A stretch of DNA of 64,000 nt, from assembly GCF_003369915.1 (NCBI RefSeq), contig NC_046676.1, positions 3,596,001 to 3,660,000 of the forward strand. Reading direction: 5' to 3'. Of this stretch, positions 19,692 through 31,121 are shown piece after piece (positions within the stretch are counted from its first letter, which is position 1; every line of letters begins with the position of its first letter). This DNA is from Drosophila miranda (Eukaryota > Arthropoda > Insecta > Diptera > Drosophilidae). Position numbers and translations under genes: made by a program. The notes beneath the pieces are model-generated. The model ran no database searches. It worked only from the letters and a program-made list of their open reading frames with translations, and had not been told where the DNA came from.

Positions 19692-21785
19692 ATGGGTCGA
19701 AGTCGCAGTCCCGCCTCTCCAGCCCACAGAAGACGTGAGAAAGAGCGCACAGAGAGAAAAAAGAGACGCGAACGCCGATCCAGAGAAAGAGAGGCGCAGA
19801 AAGAGAGCAGCAGCAGCGGTCGTCGTGACCGCGATCGTGATCGCGAGAGGAGTCGCAGCCGTGACAGAGATCGTGCGCGCGGAGGAGGACGGCGTTCTAG
19901 GTGAATAACAAAGTGTAGTGTACCAAAAACCAAGCCAAACGATAAGTATAAAAAGTAATATCCCCAATATTATTTATCCATACACATTATGTATTGGTAG
20001 TGGGGGTGGTGGGGCATAAACACGGAAAAGTTACAAAATATCGATAGGGCATTCAATAGTTTTTCCACGAGAGAGCTATCGAGCAGGTCATCGGTTCTTT
20101 TACAGCTCTGTCGGCGCCCTAAAAAATTACCACGTGAAGTGAAATTTAACCGAATTTCATCACAACGTCGAACAAAATCACTGAAAATAGTATAAAGCAT
20201 ATCTAGAAACTAGGTAGATTCGGGCTCAGTCAAGCCGAATACACACCACTCCACTCAACAAACACAGAGGAAGAACCGAATTTAAAAGACACAGTAAAAA
20301 TGGCGCTTCGCGTGCAATTCGAGAACAACGATGACATCGGCGTCTTCACCAAACTCACAAATACATATTGTCTAGTCGCCATTGGCGGCTCCGAGACCTT
20401 CTACAGTGCTTTCGAGGCCGAATTGGCCGAGACCATTCCGGTGGTGCATGCAAATGTGGGAGGCTGTCGCATCATCGGACGCCTCACTGTCGGCAACCGC
20501 AACGGGCTGCTGGTGCCCAATTCGACCACAGACGAAGAGCTGCAGCATCTGCGCAATAGTCTGCCAGACGCCGTGAAGATCCAGCGGGTGGAGGAGCGTC
20601 TCTCAGCCCTGGGCAACGTGGTGGCCTGCAACGATTATGTGGCCCTTGTTCACCCTGATTTGGACAAGGAGACAGAGGAGATTATCGGGGACGTCCTCAA
20701 TGTGGAGGTCTTTCGCCAGACCATTGCCGACAACACCTTGGTCGGCTCCTACACTGTACTGAGCAACCAGGGAGGCATGGTGCATCCCAAGACGAGCATA
20801 CAGGACCAGGACGAGCTGTCTTCTCTGCTGCAGGTTCCCCTCGTAGCTGGAACGGTGAACCGTGGTAGCGAGGTCCTCGCGGCCGGCATGGTGGTCAACG
20901 ATTGGCTCTCCTTTGTGGGCATGAACACAACAGCCACAGAGATATCGGTGATTGAGAGCGTCTTTAAGCTGAATCAGGCACAGCCGGCTGCGGTGACAAC
21001 CAAATTACGCGCGGCCCTGATTGAGGACATGTCCTAGGCGGACATTCCGTTTTAATCAAACCCTTATATATGTACTTGATCTAAGCGATATCTTTGTTAT
21101 CTTCTATACAATGTCATTTAAGAGCGCAATGCGAAATACAAAAAAGCAACACGAAACACATTAGATCCGTTTAGTCAATATGTTGTTTATGCCCTAGCTA
21201 TGATAGACATACGATTCCATTCGACCCTTTAATGAAGTGCCCGGACTGGTTCTCGTTCTTCTGGGTATCATATTTCCTTTCCGTAATTAAATAACAAACT
21301 TCCAATTGCACAGCCCGATGCAATGCGATTCCAGGCTGCCCCAATTAATTGTCAAGCTTTTCTCGACCCAAATGTAATCATCTTCCACTGCAGAACGAAA
21401 CTGTCACTCACCAAAGCTGAAATTCCCAATTTGCAGATCACGTTCGAGAGGCGGCGGCGGCGGTGCTGCTGGCGGCGGAAATAGCAGCAGCAACAACAGC
21501 AGCTCGGGACCATCAACGTCCAGGCGAACCACACGGAACAAAGCAGCGGCCGCTGCTGCAGCAGCTGCTGATCGTCCCCAGATCAATGATGCCGATCTGG
21601 AGGGTAAATCGCCGGAAGAGGTTGAGATGCTCAAGACTATGGGTTTCTGCACGTTCGACACCACTAAGAACAAGAAGGTCGAGGGCAATGATGTCGGTGA
21701 AGTGCACGTAATCCTCAAGCGCAAGTATCGCCAGTATATGAACCGCAAGGGTGGCTTCAACAGGCCGCTCGATTTCGTGGCCTAG
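19692..21785 (+). CDS. SNRNP27: U4/U6.U5 tri-snRNP 27 kDa protein (SNRNP27 orthologue), two exons
   Basis: Exons 19692-19900 and 21437-21785 join in phase (TCTAG|A) to give 185 residues. Exon 1 encodes an RS/RE/RD-rich domain starting [10 protein letters not shown]. Exon 2 adds a G-, S- and A-rich linker and the highly conserved C-terminus: [19 protein letters not shown], then [20 protein letters not shown] and a final VA. This C-terminal block is diagnostic of SNRNP27 (RY1), a tri-snRNP spliceosome component. Donor GTGAAT and acceptor TTTGCAG are seen. The 1.54-kb intron holds the complete eIF6 gene on the same strand. The alanine run of exon 2 (about 9 residues) is longer than I would expect in mammals. 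Human SNRNP27 is about 155 residues. Confidence 0.9.
20039..20046 (+). promoter_or_regulatory. DRE (TATCGATA) upstream of eIF6
   Basis: A perfect palindromic TATCGATA, the DREF binding site common in housekeeping promoters, 254 bases before the eIF6 ATG. A second partial site (CTATCGAG) is near 20077. This suggests the nested gene has its own promoter. Confidence 0.6.
20300..21037 (+). CDS. eIF6: Eukaryotic translation initiation factor 6
   Basis: 245 codons, a single exon, ATG in context AAAATGGCG. It starts [21 protein letters not shown] and has the IF6 pentein repeats, with conserved segments [56 protein letters not shown] and [10 protein letters not shown]. eIF6 binds the 60S subunit, prevents premature joining with 40S and acts in 60S biogenesis in nucleolus and cytoplasm. 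Length equals that of metazoan eIF6 (245). It is nested on the same strand within the intron of the SNRNP27 orthologue, with its own likely promoter (DRE, TCAGT initiator near 20228). No damage seen. Confidence 0.97.
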   Translation: MALRVQFENNDDIGVFTKLTNTYCLVAIGGSETFYSAFEAELAETIPVVHANVGGCRIIGRLTVGNRNGLLVPNSTTDEELQHLRNSLPDAVKIQRVEERLSALGNVVACNDYVALVHPDLDKETEEIIGDVLNVEVFRQTIADNTLVGSYTVLSNQGGMVHPKTSIQDQDELSSLLQVPLVAGTVNRGSEVLAAGMVVNDWLSFVGMNTTATEISVIESVFKLNQAQPAAVTTKLRAALIEDMS

Positions 21786-23560
21786 CAGCCGGAGGAGTCC
21801 TTTTTCGCTCCTTCGCTGCCCTGGCGGCCACTACCAACCAAACTAGTTTGCTACCATTTTTTACTTGTCCTCGTTGCACGCCTGCCTTCGTTGCACGCAC
21901 GGGGCCGAGCGACGACGGACAAAAACCTGCAATTTTATGCAATAGACCGGTTTACAAAATTCTCCAATTTTTATCACAACAAAAATTTCCACTCAATCAA
22001 CCAAACCACCCAGCAACAGCACTACACACACTCATACCTCAGTTAGTTATTTAGTAGTAGTATATTTAGCCAGAAGTGCGCCTTTGTTATAAAGTTACCA
22101 CGTTAATTTTACAACAAATATCTGAAGCTGAAAGCAAAGCCCCACAAAAGCCCTATGACATAATGCAAAATGCTCGAGATTTGGGGAGTCTGCTTTCAGT
22201 TGCATTTGAGGCGCACGACGACGATTGATTTTTAAATATTTCAAAGTAATTAACAATTTTTCTTGTTGACATCACATCATTTTGAACGGAATACGAATTA
22301 ACTGAAGGCCAGCCTGCGCCTAAAATTCACAACAGCAAAATTTCCAAACCACACACAGACAATTACTTAAAGTATTTGAAAACACACACCCGAAACAAAC
22401 CAATCCCTATTTCTCCTCATCCTGATGCCAAAACTATCCCACAAAAAACTCCTCCATACGCTGCAATAGTACAACTTTTACAACCAAACAAATATATATC
22501 AAATATATATTTAATATATATGAAATTAATTATATACACACACACCACAAGTACCTTATCCTGATGATCCCCCAGAAAAACCGAACAATAGCCATAGCAA
22601 TTTGTTGAAAGAAACGTTATTTGTTAACAATCAAAATGTTGTAATTAAACCAGTTAATTCCGATTTAAATCACAAGTGCCAACGCAGATCAGGCAGATCA
22701 ACGCTTAAGATGAATCACCTTTTATATAAACATATTTGTATGATCATTTTGTACTCTTTTATAGGAATATTATATACACATATGTATTTGTATGACACAA
22801 CAAACCAACTATTATAAGCAATAGTGACAGTTTTTTCCTACTTTTGGCAAATACTATTTATTGGAAATTGAAAAACCTTTGGCCCACACACTCTCACTTA
22901 TCTCTCCATTATCTGTAGCCCTTAACTATATCGAAATTGCAGGGATTATTTCTTATTTTATATTCTCCTACAATAAACTGAACGAAAATGTAAGAAAATA
23001 AAATCGAAACATTTATATCATTCAATATTTTTGTATTTATTTTTAAAGGAACAAATTACAAATAAATAATTTTAATTTAGTGGAGACTTTCTTGGATAAA
23101 ATATATTAAAAAAGAAAAATGGATTTTAAACAAAAAGGCAATGGTTAAAAGGTAATTTCGATTATTGATCCTAACAAAATGGCTAGAACGTGTCTATACA
23201 TACATAAGTACATAGTATCCTAGCTTCGATATTAAGACCTTTATTACCGGGATTTGCCATATGCACCTGTGGTTGAATGCGACATTCAGTTATGATGCTC
23301 ACAAAAAATGAATTAAAAGTTACATTCGGTGATTACGGTTTGTGTTTAAATTTATTTTTTAATACATTTTAATACATCATTTTTGAAATTTGATTCAAAT
23401 TCAAATACATAATGAAATGCTTAGAGAATTTATTGTTACATTATCGAGAAGGAAAACAATTATGAACACAAGGCTTTTGCAACAAAAATGAAAGTGTACG
23501 ACTAAGGTTTAAGTTAGTTATTGTTACGTTTCGTTTACAGTTTCCATATTTAAGAAATAC
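21786..23560. other. 3' UTR of SNRNP27 and intergenic spacer
   Basis: Follows the SNRNP27 stop. AATAAA sites lie near 22971 and 22999. The rest is AT-rich with TATATA/ACACAC runs around 22495-22550. Short ORFs show no domains. The right part (23000-23760) probably belongs to the 3' end of the minus-strand TMX1-like gene. Confidence 0.5.
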
Positions 23561-23770
23561 ATGTTAAGGTGCCATAGCACGTGGAAACTGGCTTTGCTTT
23601 TAATGCTGGTATTAAGTGTGGAAAATCTTTTTTTTGTGCGCAGAGCAGAGGACCTAACATGCTGAAAGTATATGTGAAAACAATTTGCTTTGAAAAATGC
23701 TATTTTTTCTCGATTCTATTTCAGTTCGTTAGTCTTTTGCTGCTGGTCCAATTACTGAGACCGACTGGAT

Positions 23771-25323
23771 CTAATCCGCCTTACGAGGTTTGCGCTTGCG
23801 CACTTGCTCTGTCTTTTCGAGTTTTTCTGGCACGGCATCGCCGCCCTGCTTCGCTACTTCTTTGTCGGTCTTCTCCGGCTCACCATCATCACCATCGTCA
23901 TCAGCTTCATCGTCCTCCTTCTCGTCTTCCGGCTCTTCTTCGTCGACGCTGTCACGCTGCTGCTCCTCATCATCATCGTCGTCAGCCTCGCCATCATCTT
24001 CGATTTCCTCGGTGGCCAGATCTTCAACGCCCTCAGCTAGATTATCCTGAGACTCGGAGAAGCTTTGTCGCTGCGATTTCTTCGGTGGATACACAAAGTC
24101 CACAAGGCACACTAGCAGCAGTCCCAATGCAGCTCCAACGAAGATGGTGGCGATTGCAAACAGAGCATAGGAGCCCCATGTGGGCAGTCCGTATTCCTCT
24201 TGAAGGCGTCCGTTGAAGTCCTTAAAGAGTTTTTGCGTGTGCTATTAGTATATGAACAACAAACACGAAGCAATGCAGAGAGCAAAGACCAGAATTATGA
24301 GTCAATTAGCAAATGGGAATGGAACGTAATCAGCTCTCAACACCAAGGGTCAGTTGGCGGTGATAAACTTCCGCATCCCGCATGCAATGAACTGATGTGT
24401 GAGAAGTAGACATAAACACAGTGGATTGCTCATCGCAATTCACTCAAGCAGGTGAACGTACCTTCAGGGTGTGCGACAGTTTGAAGAAATAGGAAAGCAC
24501 GGACATGTGTATGGTATCGGGCTTCTTCCAGGCGGATAGCGGCTCAATTTTCTGCCACTGCTGCTTCTTCACAAAGTACAGCAGAGCGTCCCCGTCGCGG
24601 GCTCCACGATACGGACGGAATTCGCCATCTTTGACGCTGCAAAGGATCACATTAGATGATAGTGTTTGTTTGGTCAGTTCTACGGGTATATTAATGGCTC
24701 ACTGATAGATGGTGGGCAAGGCTGTGACAAAGAAACGTCCGCTGAGGGATGGCGATGTGGTCACATCGATTTTGGCCACCTCCACTTTGACATCTTTCGC
24801 AACGCGTGCAAACCGCTCCCAAGTGGGTCCCAAGTTCTTGCAAGCCGGGCACCAAGGGGCAAAGCTGAAAATACACATTAAAACAGTTGCCTTCGAGAAG
24901 TGCGGGAGTGTGGGAGGGGTTGGTGGGAGGAACGGGCTCTGGAATGGGACTGCGTCACCAGCATGAGTCTGCACTGCGCACAGAAAGAAACAAAGAACGG
25001 TATGCAACATTCCACAAAACCAGCTTGCCCGGCGTGGTTGTTGTTGCAAGCTTGTTGCCGCATTTACACGCCGCATGAGGCACACCCCACACCAGACTGC
25101 GACTGCGTTACGTCAGGCGGGGAGGGAGGTAAGGATGGATGGAGAGCAGCGAGTCTCTTTGTCTAACTCACAATTCAATCATCCATTCTCCCTTGAGCAT
25201 CAAGTGCCAATTATCCTCGTCCAGTTCGATTATCTTGCCACCTGGCTGCAGTCCTGCCTGCGCCGTCGACATCAATACCGCTATGACACATGACGCGGCC
25301 ACAAGCTGTGAATTACACTGCAT
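23771..25323 (-). CDS. TMX1: TMX1-like thioredoxin-related transmembrane protein, four exons
   Basis: Exons on the minus strand: 25172-25323, 24703-24864, 24462-24636 and 23771-24241, giving 319 residues with phases that fit. Exon 1 holds a signal peptide (MQCNSQLVAASCVIAVLMSTAQA) and the thioredoxin fold start (IIELDEDNWHLML). Exon 2 has the active site FAPWCPACKNLGP, the CPAC variant typical of TMX1, then KIDVTTSPSLSGRFFVTALPTIY with the cis-proline. Exon 3 gives GEFRPYRGARD. Exon 4 has the transmembrane helix (WGSYALFAIATIFVGAALGL) and a long acidic D/E-rich tail ending in a basic RKRKPRK segment. Predicted role: ER membrane oxidoreductase with lumenal thioredoxin domain. Human TMX1 is 280 residues; the acidic tail is longer here. 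All donors start GT; acceptors TTTTCAG, TTTGCAG and AATAG. Confidence 0.9.
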
Positions 25324-25329
25324 TTGTTT

Positions 25330-26140
25330 ATTTTCTTTTGCGGGTTATGTTATGCGTGGGACGTATTAGTCACACAATATGAAACACTTGACGCAACGAA
25401 TTTAAATGGCTATTTTATTTGCTAAATTATTATTCAATTTTTATTCAATTTAAAATTTAAACAAAAGTAAAAAACTGCGACGCCGACCAGCAGTATGACC
25501 GCGGATTGATCGTTAAAATATACCGTCCGACCCTCAGAAATATACTATAATATACCGTCTCATTTAAAAAATATACCGTAAATATTCTGACGAGTCCCAA
25601 GTCCTATTTTACATATTCCTCGTTTTTGATATTCCGTGGAATATTACTAGTTATATACAACATTTAGCCATGCCCACCTAATTTTATCCGGTTTTACTTG
25701 CTTTTATTGGATTTCTATATACCGTTGAAAATGAAATTTAATAGATTGATGAAATTGAAAAAATATACCATTATATACCAATATACCGTAAGTATACCGT
25801 CGGTTCAATTTTGACCTCAAAAATACCTAAAAATATTAAAAAAAAACACCGTAAACGGTCACCCTGCCGACCAGTGCGACTGCGGACTTATGTATTGATA
25901 AAATATACAGTTTGACCATCAGAAATATACCGAAAATACGTCACAAATTTAGAAATATACTGACGAATTATTTGTATTTAAGTTCCATCATGTTGCTCGT
26001 ACATTCTTTATCTGCTCCAGCTCCAGAATAATATCACGTCGATTTGGGAAATGCATCCATGTACAGTATATAAACCTAGCATGATTCGATAGTAGTTCAA
26101 TTCATAATCGCCGCCCACCAGATCGAAATGAACCAGCAAC
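25330..26140. repeat. TATACCG-rich repeat DNA between TMX1-like gene and Snap29
   Basis: Short AAATATACCG / TATACCGT motifs recur at least eight times (25518-25560, 25570, 25765-25800, 25930), around GACCAGTGCGACTGCGG. The block 25590-25710 is the reverse complement of the repeat at 18480-18600 and 19240-19340 (ATTCCTCGTTTTTGATATTCC, then CATGCCCACCTAATTTTATCC). So members of one repeat family flank the gene island in opposite orientations. Confidence 0.65.
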
Positions 26141-26148
26141 TATCGATA
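26141..26148 (+). promoter_or_regulatory. DRE (TATCGATA) upstream of Snap29
   Basis: Perfect TATCGATA 118 bases before the Snap29 ATG. Confidence 0.6.
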
Positions 26149-26265
26149 TACTTAAATTGCGACATTGCTAGACAGATAAAAATAAAAACAAAGAAAAACT
26201 ACATCAAAACATTGAAAAACTAAATTTGCCTCTCGCTCGATTTGCTCGCGTAGTCTGCCAACGAC

Positions 26266-27180
26266 ATGGCTAATAATTATCTGCAGCCAGTGCACAATTA
26301 CTTTGATGACGTGGACCGATTCGAGGATGTCGATGATGATTTGTTTCTGAAAAACAAGCGAACAAGTGCTAGCAGCCACAAACCACAGCAGCGCAGCACC
26401 AACCCGTTCGAAAACGATGATGACGAGGACTCTACAACCTCTTCAATCTCAGCTCAGAGGCAGGCGTACGCAGAGAAGAGACGAGCAATAGAGCAACGTA
26501 CTCTAGACTCGACGGAAAAAAGCTTGGGTAATAATTTCAGAAAAGGCTCGCCAATTAAGGGGCGTTGTTAATTGATCACACACACGAAAACTCTAACAGG
26601 TCTGCTCTACGAAACCGAGGAGGTTGGGAAGGCCACGGCCATAGAGCTGGCCAAGCAACGGGAGCAGTTGGAAAAGACCTCACATCAATTGGATGAAATC
26701 AACTCGACCTTACGCTTTAGCCAGCGTCATCTGAATGGTCTAAAGAGTGTATTCGGTGGACTGAAGAACTATTTGTCAGGCAATCGAGATCAGCCAACCT
26801 CGGCCACGGCCTCGCCCACGGCCAGTCAATCCTCGCAGGAAGCCAACAGTAATGTTAACGCTGGAGTCTTCGGGGGATCATCCGCTCCCATGTCACCCTC
26901 TGAGCCCTACGATAACCATCCAGTAAGTCGGATCCGCGGAGAATCCAGCAGTAAATATCAGCCAACGACTCAGGCTGGCAACCCTTTTCAAGCCCAGTTG
27001 GACTCAAATCTTGAAGATATGTGTGACAATTTGTCGCGCTTGAAGTTTTTGGCAACTGATTTGGGCACTGAGATTGAATCGCAAAATGAGCTACTGGACA
27101 ACATGAACTATAAAATCGAGGATGTCGACCTGAAGATGACCAGGCAAAACAAGGATATGAATAAATTGCTAAAAAAATAG
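26266..27180 (+). CDS. Snap29: SNAP29 SNARE protein, two exons
   Basis: Exons 26266-26527 and 26600-27180 join in phase (G|GT) to give 280 residues; the 72-bp intron explains the in-frame stop at 26569. The N-terminus is acidic and contains the NPF motif (STNPFENDDDED), an EH-domain ligand. A Qb SNARE helix spans the exon join (QRTLDSTEKSLG then LLYETEEVGKATA...) with its 0-layer glutamine, and a Qc SNARE helix occupies the C-terminus (DNLSRLKFLATDLGTEIESQN). There is no cysteine palmitoylation cluster, as expected for SNAP29. It acts in autophagosome-lysosome and other endomembrane fusions with syntaxin 17 and Vamp7. Length is close to the fly protein. A partial copy lies at 36703-37097. Confidence 0.93.
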
Positions 27181-29264
27181 TTGTAATCATCTTTATTGAA
27201 TTCTTTATTATATTTATAACATAGTCATAGCATATCTCTCGCATAATGAATGACCAGGCCATTGCAAATGCATTCCTCATTTTAGTTTTCAGCTTTGTAC
27301 TGATACACAAACCAAAAGAAATTATTCGCGTTCACTTATTGAATAAAAAGTTCATATAAACGAAAAAAACAAACTTTTTTCTGAAAAATTGGTTGCCCAA
27401 TGGGAAATATTCTCATTTCCGCACTGCACAATAGGTAGAATTGTTTTTTTTTCGAACTAGATCTCGAACGAGCTGCATCACCGCAGCTGATCCGAGGGAG
27501 GGAGTCCGAGTCAGAGGAACTGGCGCTCCAGAAAGCCAGGCAAAGAGAAAAATAAATCCTTAGATTCCACGTAGATTGCTTGCAGGGGTACATAGAACAC
27601 TTGGCCGGAACCAGCACTCCCCACATAAATATCACTTCTATCCGTCGCCTGCGACTAGAAACGGTAAAAGATTTTCTAATTATACTAGACTACAAAGTTA
27701 AATTTTTTAATTACTTTTCAAATACGCAGATAGATTTGGGGCGTTAGAAATGTTTAATGAATTATTGGTTTTTCATGGTGTGGTTTTATCTATTCGTTCT
27801 ATGAACTGGCACATCTACATACATATGTATGTACTCAGGAGTACTTAAAAGTAGCTAATCGTGTAGAAAAAAAACTTTGTGGGCAGTTCGACCTTATTCG
27901 TTACAACATTTTTTTATTTATATAAAAAGTTCAATAAAAGGGAGTAGCTAAAATTAGCATATCTTGAATCAAAATCGAGAAATATGGTTTCCCATCCTCG
28001 ACGGAACGATTAACCCATTGTCGCCCAAGGCGGTTTTTTAATATTCCACCAAAAATAAAGAAAATTGAATCATTTTGGCGCTGTTACAGTGAAAGATATC
28101 GTGTGTGTGTTTTTTTTTTTTTGTAATTTCAGAGAAAAGATTTACAAACAGTATTATTTTCCGCAGTTTAACTCAATTTGTTATCCTGTTTAATTAAAGA
28201 GGTCATAAGTGGGCTAAGGTCGTTTTTTCATCGGTATATACTTGGTATATTTCTGAGGGTGTCACTGCCTAGCGCGCATTTTTGTAATTAACCCAAACAA
28301 GTTAAAGTTGGGAAAAAGTGTGGAAAAAATGGAAGATTATTTTTCATATTGCACTCAAATGCTCAAGGAACCACTGCAACTTGGGTAAGCATCGAAATTT
28401 GATACATTTGCACAATCATGTGCTGCCTAGACGCTGCCTCTTACTCTTCTAGAAAACTCGTTGGCTCTGGCTCAAAATTTGAGGTAGAACAGTCGCCATT
28501 TGGGGCTGGCGATGATGATTTTAATGTCGACGAAATGGAAGATTGTGATAACGCTCCAGATGTTGATGAAGAAGAGCTCGCTTCTCCATGGACCCAATCG
28601 TTTGAGGAACTCAAAAAATTGATGGAGCCGATCAATGAGAACATTTTTAAGCGCATCACACGTGAGGGGCACCAGGGCCGAGGTCTGGTGCCAGACAAGG
28701 CACGTGTCGCTGTGCGCTATAGTGGTTATTGGGAAGGCGAGAGTTCTCCTTTTGATTCCTCATTGATGCGCCGAACTAAATTATATTTTGAGACCGGTGC
28801 CGGTTGCGATGTGCTAGAAGGCCTCCAGGCTGCTGTACTTACCATGCGCCCATATGAAAAAGCCGAGTTTATTATATCCTATAAGTTGCTATTTCACGAG
28901 ATAGGCTGCCCGCCGCGCATTAAACCACGTTCAGATGGACTTTTCAAAATCGAAGTTCTTGACTTCACATTGATCGGGGACTCAGATGCCTTCGCGTCAA
29001 TGGCCGCTGTGGATCGGGACAAGTTTGCAATAGTTTACCCCAAGGCATTAGACATGCACATGCATGGCAAGGACTGTGTGAAGCGCTTTCGCTACCGCAA
29101 CGCCGTCACTGCCTTCGAGCGGGCGGTAACCTCTCTAAACTATTGCCGCCTAGCCAATGATGAGGATGAGCGCAAGCAAATCGCTCTGTTGATCACTCTC
29201 AATGTAACTATGCAACTTGTAGCGTCGTGGCTCATCCCCACTTATGTGTTTTTTTTAAAACTTT
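26786..29264 (+). repeat. Segmental duplication, source copy (Snap29 3' half to shu intron 2)
   Basis: This 2.48-kb stretch recurs at 36703-39189 in direct orientation with only about a dozen differences that I can see (substitutions, one T-run length change and a 7-base insertion near 38198). This copy carries the complete flanking gene parts and is therefore the parental one. Confidence 0.95.
27181..28328. other. Snap29-shu intergenic DNA with a dispersed repeat
   Basis: Holds the repeat block 27840-28260 (family of 16640-17060). Near 27460-27555 a short plus-strand open stretch (ELDLERAASPQLIRGRES..., ending TAA) follows a TTTCGAACTAG that could act as a splice acceptor. It resembles a coding exon in composition but has no recognised partner; low confidence. 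GT and T runs at 28101-28122 are simple sequence. Confidence 0.4.
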
Positions 29265-29788
29265 TCCAGCAAAACTTGATGATCTGCTACAATAAATTGC
29301 ATAATCCCAAACGCGTGTGCATCACGATGAAAGCCTTGCGGCGTCTCACTGAAAATAAGCCTTCCTGTAAGGCCCTCTACCAGGAAGGTTGCGCCCTGTC
29401 CGCCTTAGGCGAATATAAGGATGCTCGGTGTATTTTTATGCAGGCTCAAGCCAAGCAGCCCGATAACAATGAGATCAGTGCTAAGATTACTGACCTGGAC
29501 AAGAAAATCAAAAAATACAAAGAGTCATCTCAGGACATTTGGACTCGTGCGTTGTCAGGCCAGAAGTTTAAAGAAGTAAAGGATGAAACCAAATGTAATC
29601 CCAGTGTTAAAGAACTTGTGAAGGAGCTTGAGACTTCCGAAAAATCGTCGGTGGCACTTTTGCGGGGTGCCTATATAAACTCGGACATTGTAATGTTATC
29701 CAAAATGGCCAAGGAGCACAAAATGAAACTATCGGTGTCCCCTATTGACGAGAATGACTTGACGTTGTCCAAGCTAAATCTGCACTGA
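28329..29788 (+). CDS. shu: Shutdown, FKBP/TPR cochaperone of the piRNA pathway, three exons
   Basis: Exons 28329-28384, 28453-29218 and 29270-29788 give 446 residues. Start at MEDYFSYCTQ; donor GTAAGC, acceptor TTCTAG. The second intron is only 51 bp (GTAGCG...TTTTCCAG) and is itself open and divisible by three, so intron retention would add 17 codons without breaking the frame. Domains: acidic N-terminus; FKBP-like PPIase domain (about residues 105-205: ARVAVRYSGYWEGE, SSLMRRTKLYFETGAG, VLEGLQAAVLTM) lacking most catalytic aromatic residues; then TPR-like helices (YRNAVTAFERAVTSLNYCR; YQEGCALSALGEYKDARCIF). Shu works with Hsp90 in loading piRNAs onto Piwi proteins in germ cells. The length is near the melanogaster protein. 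A truncated second copy lies at 38254-39188. Confidence 0.93.
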
Positions 29789-30150
29789 TGTGTTTCCCAT
29801 TGAAGGATTAATAAACAACAGACAACCAAATTGAATATTTTACATTAGTTCTAGAAGAACTTAACGTTTATGTTGTACATACTGAAGAGTATGAAAATGA
29901 AATGTGTTTTATAAATACGAGTACAAGAATATATTTACGTTCTGTTGGTCAGAAAATGTCATCTGTTTTTGGAATATATTTTGTTTTTAAGCTGAAGCTC
30001 TGTGGACTATTTATTACTTATTTGATTGAATTTATATTCAGGTAGTCACATAAATCAACAGTTTGTTGTGTTTGGGCTCACAAAGTGAGAAGAATGTTTT
30101 AAGTGTAAGAAGTTGGATGACTAACAACGTAGATATATGTAGGAGTAATT
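29789..30150. other. 3' UTRs between convergent shu and roadblock-type genes
   Basis: AATAAA occurs near 29808. The genes converge. No other feature seen. Confidence 0.5.
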
Positions 30151-30153
30151 ATT

Positions 30154-30596
30154 TTAAAAATTGGAGGAATGACGAGTTAGATCCTCAACCTTAAGATTTG
30201 TATCCTTTGGATTTTGCACTACCAAAACGGTTATCTTGCCAACAGGTGTTAGCAGGACCTCGTGGAATCTGGTACGGACTCGCAAAATGGTCAGGAGCTG
30301 TGGTGGCTCCATTTTTGATAGAAATGCCTGACACTTTTCACGCGAATTCTCATAAAGACAGGCATGTTGAAGTGCGTCTTGGCGTTCCATTGACGTTTTG
30401 ATCAGCACACCGGAACGATTCATGATTAATATTTCTTCAACCCCTGGCTTTTCCTCTAAAAGTCGGTATACCTCATCAATATAACTCTTGGTACGCTTGG
30501 GCTGTGGAATTGGCGATTAGTTAGTTGAATTATAATACTTTGAGGTATACATTTGATAGATAGGTATGTGCAAACCTCAGTTTCGGCTGCCTGCAT
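30154..30596 (-). CDS. Roadblock/LC7-type dynein light chain, two exons
   Basis: Exons 30576-30596 (seven codons, MQAAETE) and 30154-30501, joined in phase 0 across a 74-bp intron with GTTTGC donor and CCACAG acceptor, give 122 residues. The second exon shows the roadblock fold: SYIDEVYRLLEEKPGVEEIL, MNRSGVLIKTSMERQDAL, then a helix and LLTILRVRTRFHEVLLTPVG with VVQNPK at the end, matching the pattern of robl family members. These are dynein intermediate-chain binding light chains; Drosophila has several diverged, often testis-biased paralogues. Which paralogue this is cannot be settled here. The C-terminal tail past VVQNP is longer than in canonical roadblock (97 residues). The ATG lies close to the LINE insertion point (250 bp). 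Confidence 0.85.
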
Positions 30597-30839
30597 TGTG
30601 TATCTCAGAGCTCTACGCTTTGAGATCAGCTGGTAGCTCAAAAATAATGAATTAATTGTTTGAATCAACTATCGCTAAGCTTGCTACATCATCTTTATTG
30701 GTATAATTTAACACTATAAAGAGTGATTAGGCACACACTCCATCTACTCCATCAGCCCATCGTTTGGCACTGACTTTCGTCATAAATAAAACCATTGCTA
30801 GAATAATCAACAACAGAAAAAGAACAATTTAAGTCTCAT

Positions 30840-30852
30840 CTTAGCTGCTATC
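30840..30852. repeat. Target-site duplication, left of LINE
   Basis: CTTAGCTGCTATC here recurs exactly at 36186-36198, flanking the non-LTR element. Confidence 0.85.
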
Positions 30853-31121
30853 AGCTGGCAAAAACCCTCTAGCTGAACCCTCCACGAGGGTGCCGGCTGG
30901 GCAATGGACACTGCATTATCCCGGGCGAGGATAATGCACTGTCGCTTGCCTTGCCCGGGGTAATGCAGTGTCTAGCTAAGGCTATGGTCCATCGTCTTCC
31001 CGATCTAAAGTCGGGGGAACTGAACCAAGGCCATGGCTAGAGGTGCCTGGCGGCCAGGCATAAAACGCTAGGGGGTGGTCCCCCCGAAAAACATTAACCG
31101 GTATGGACCTTCGGGCCAAAT

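Noticed and set aside
23581..24216. 211-codon plus-strand ORF with H/R-rich stretch
   Set aside because: It is the antisense of the acidic D/E-rich tail of the TMX1-like gene.
26855..27310. 151-codon minus-strand ORF over Snap29
   Set aside because: Antisense to a conserved SNARE-coding exon; duplicated only because the segment is.
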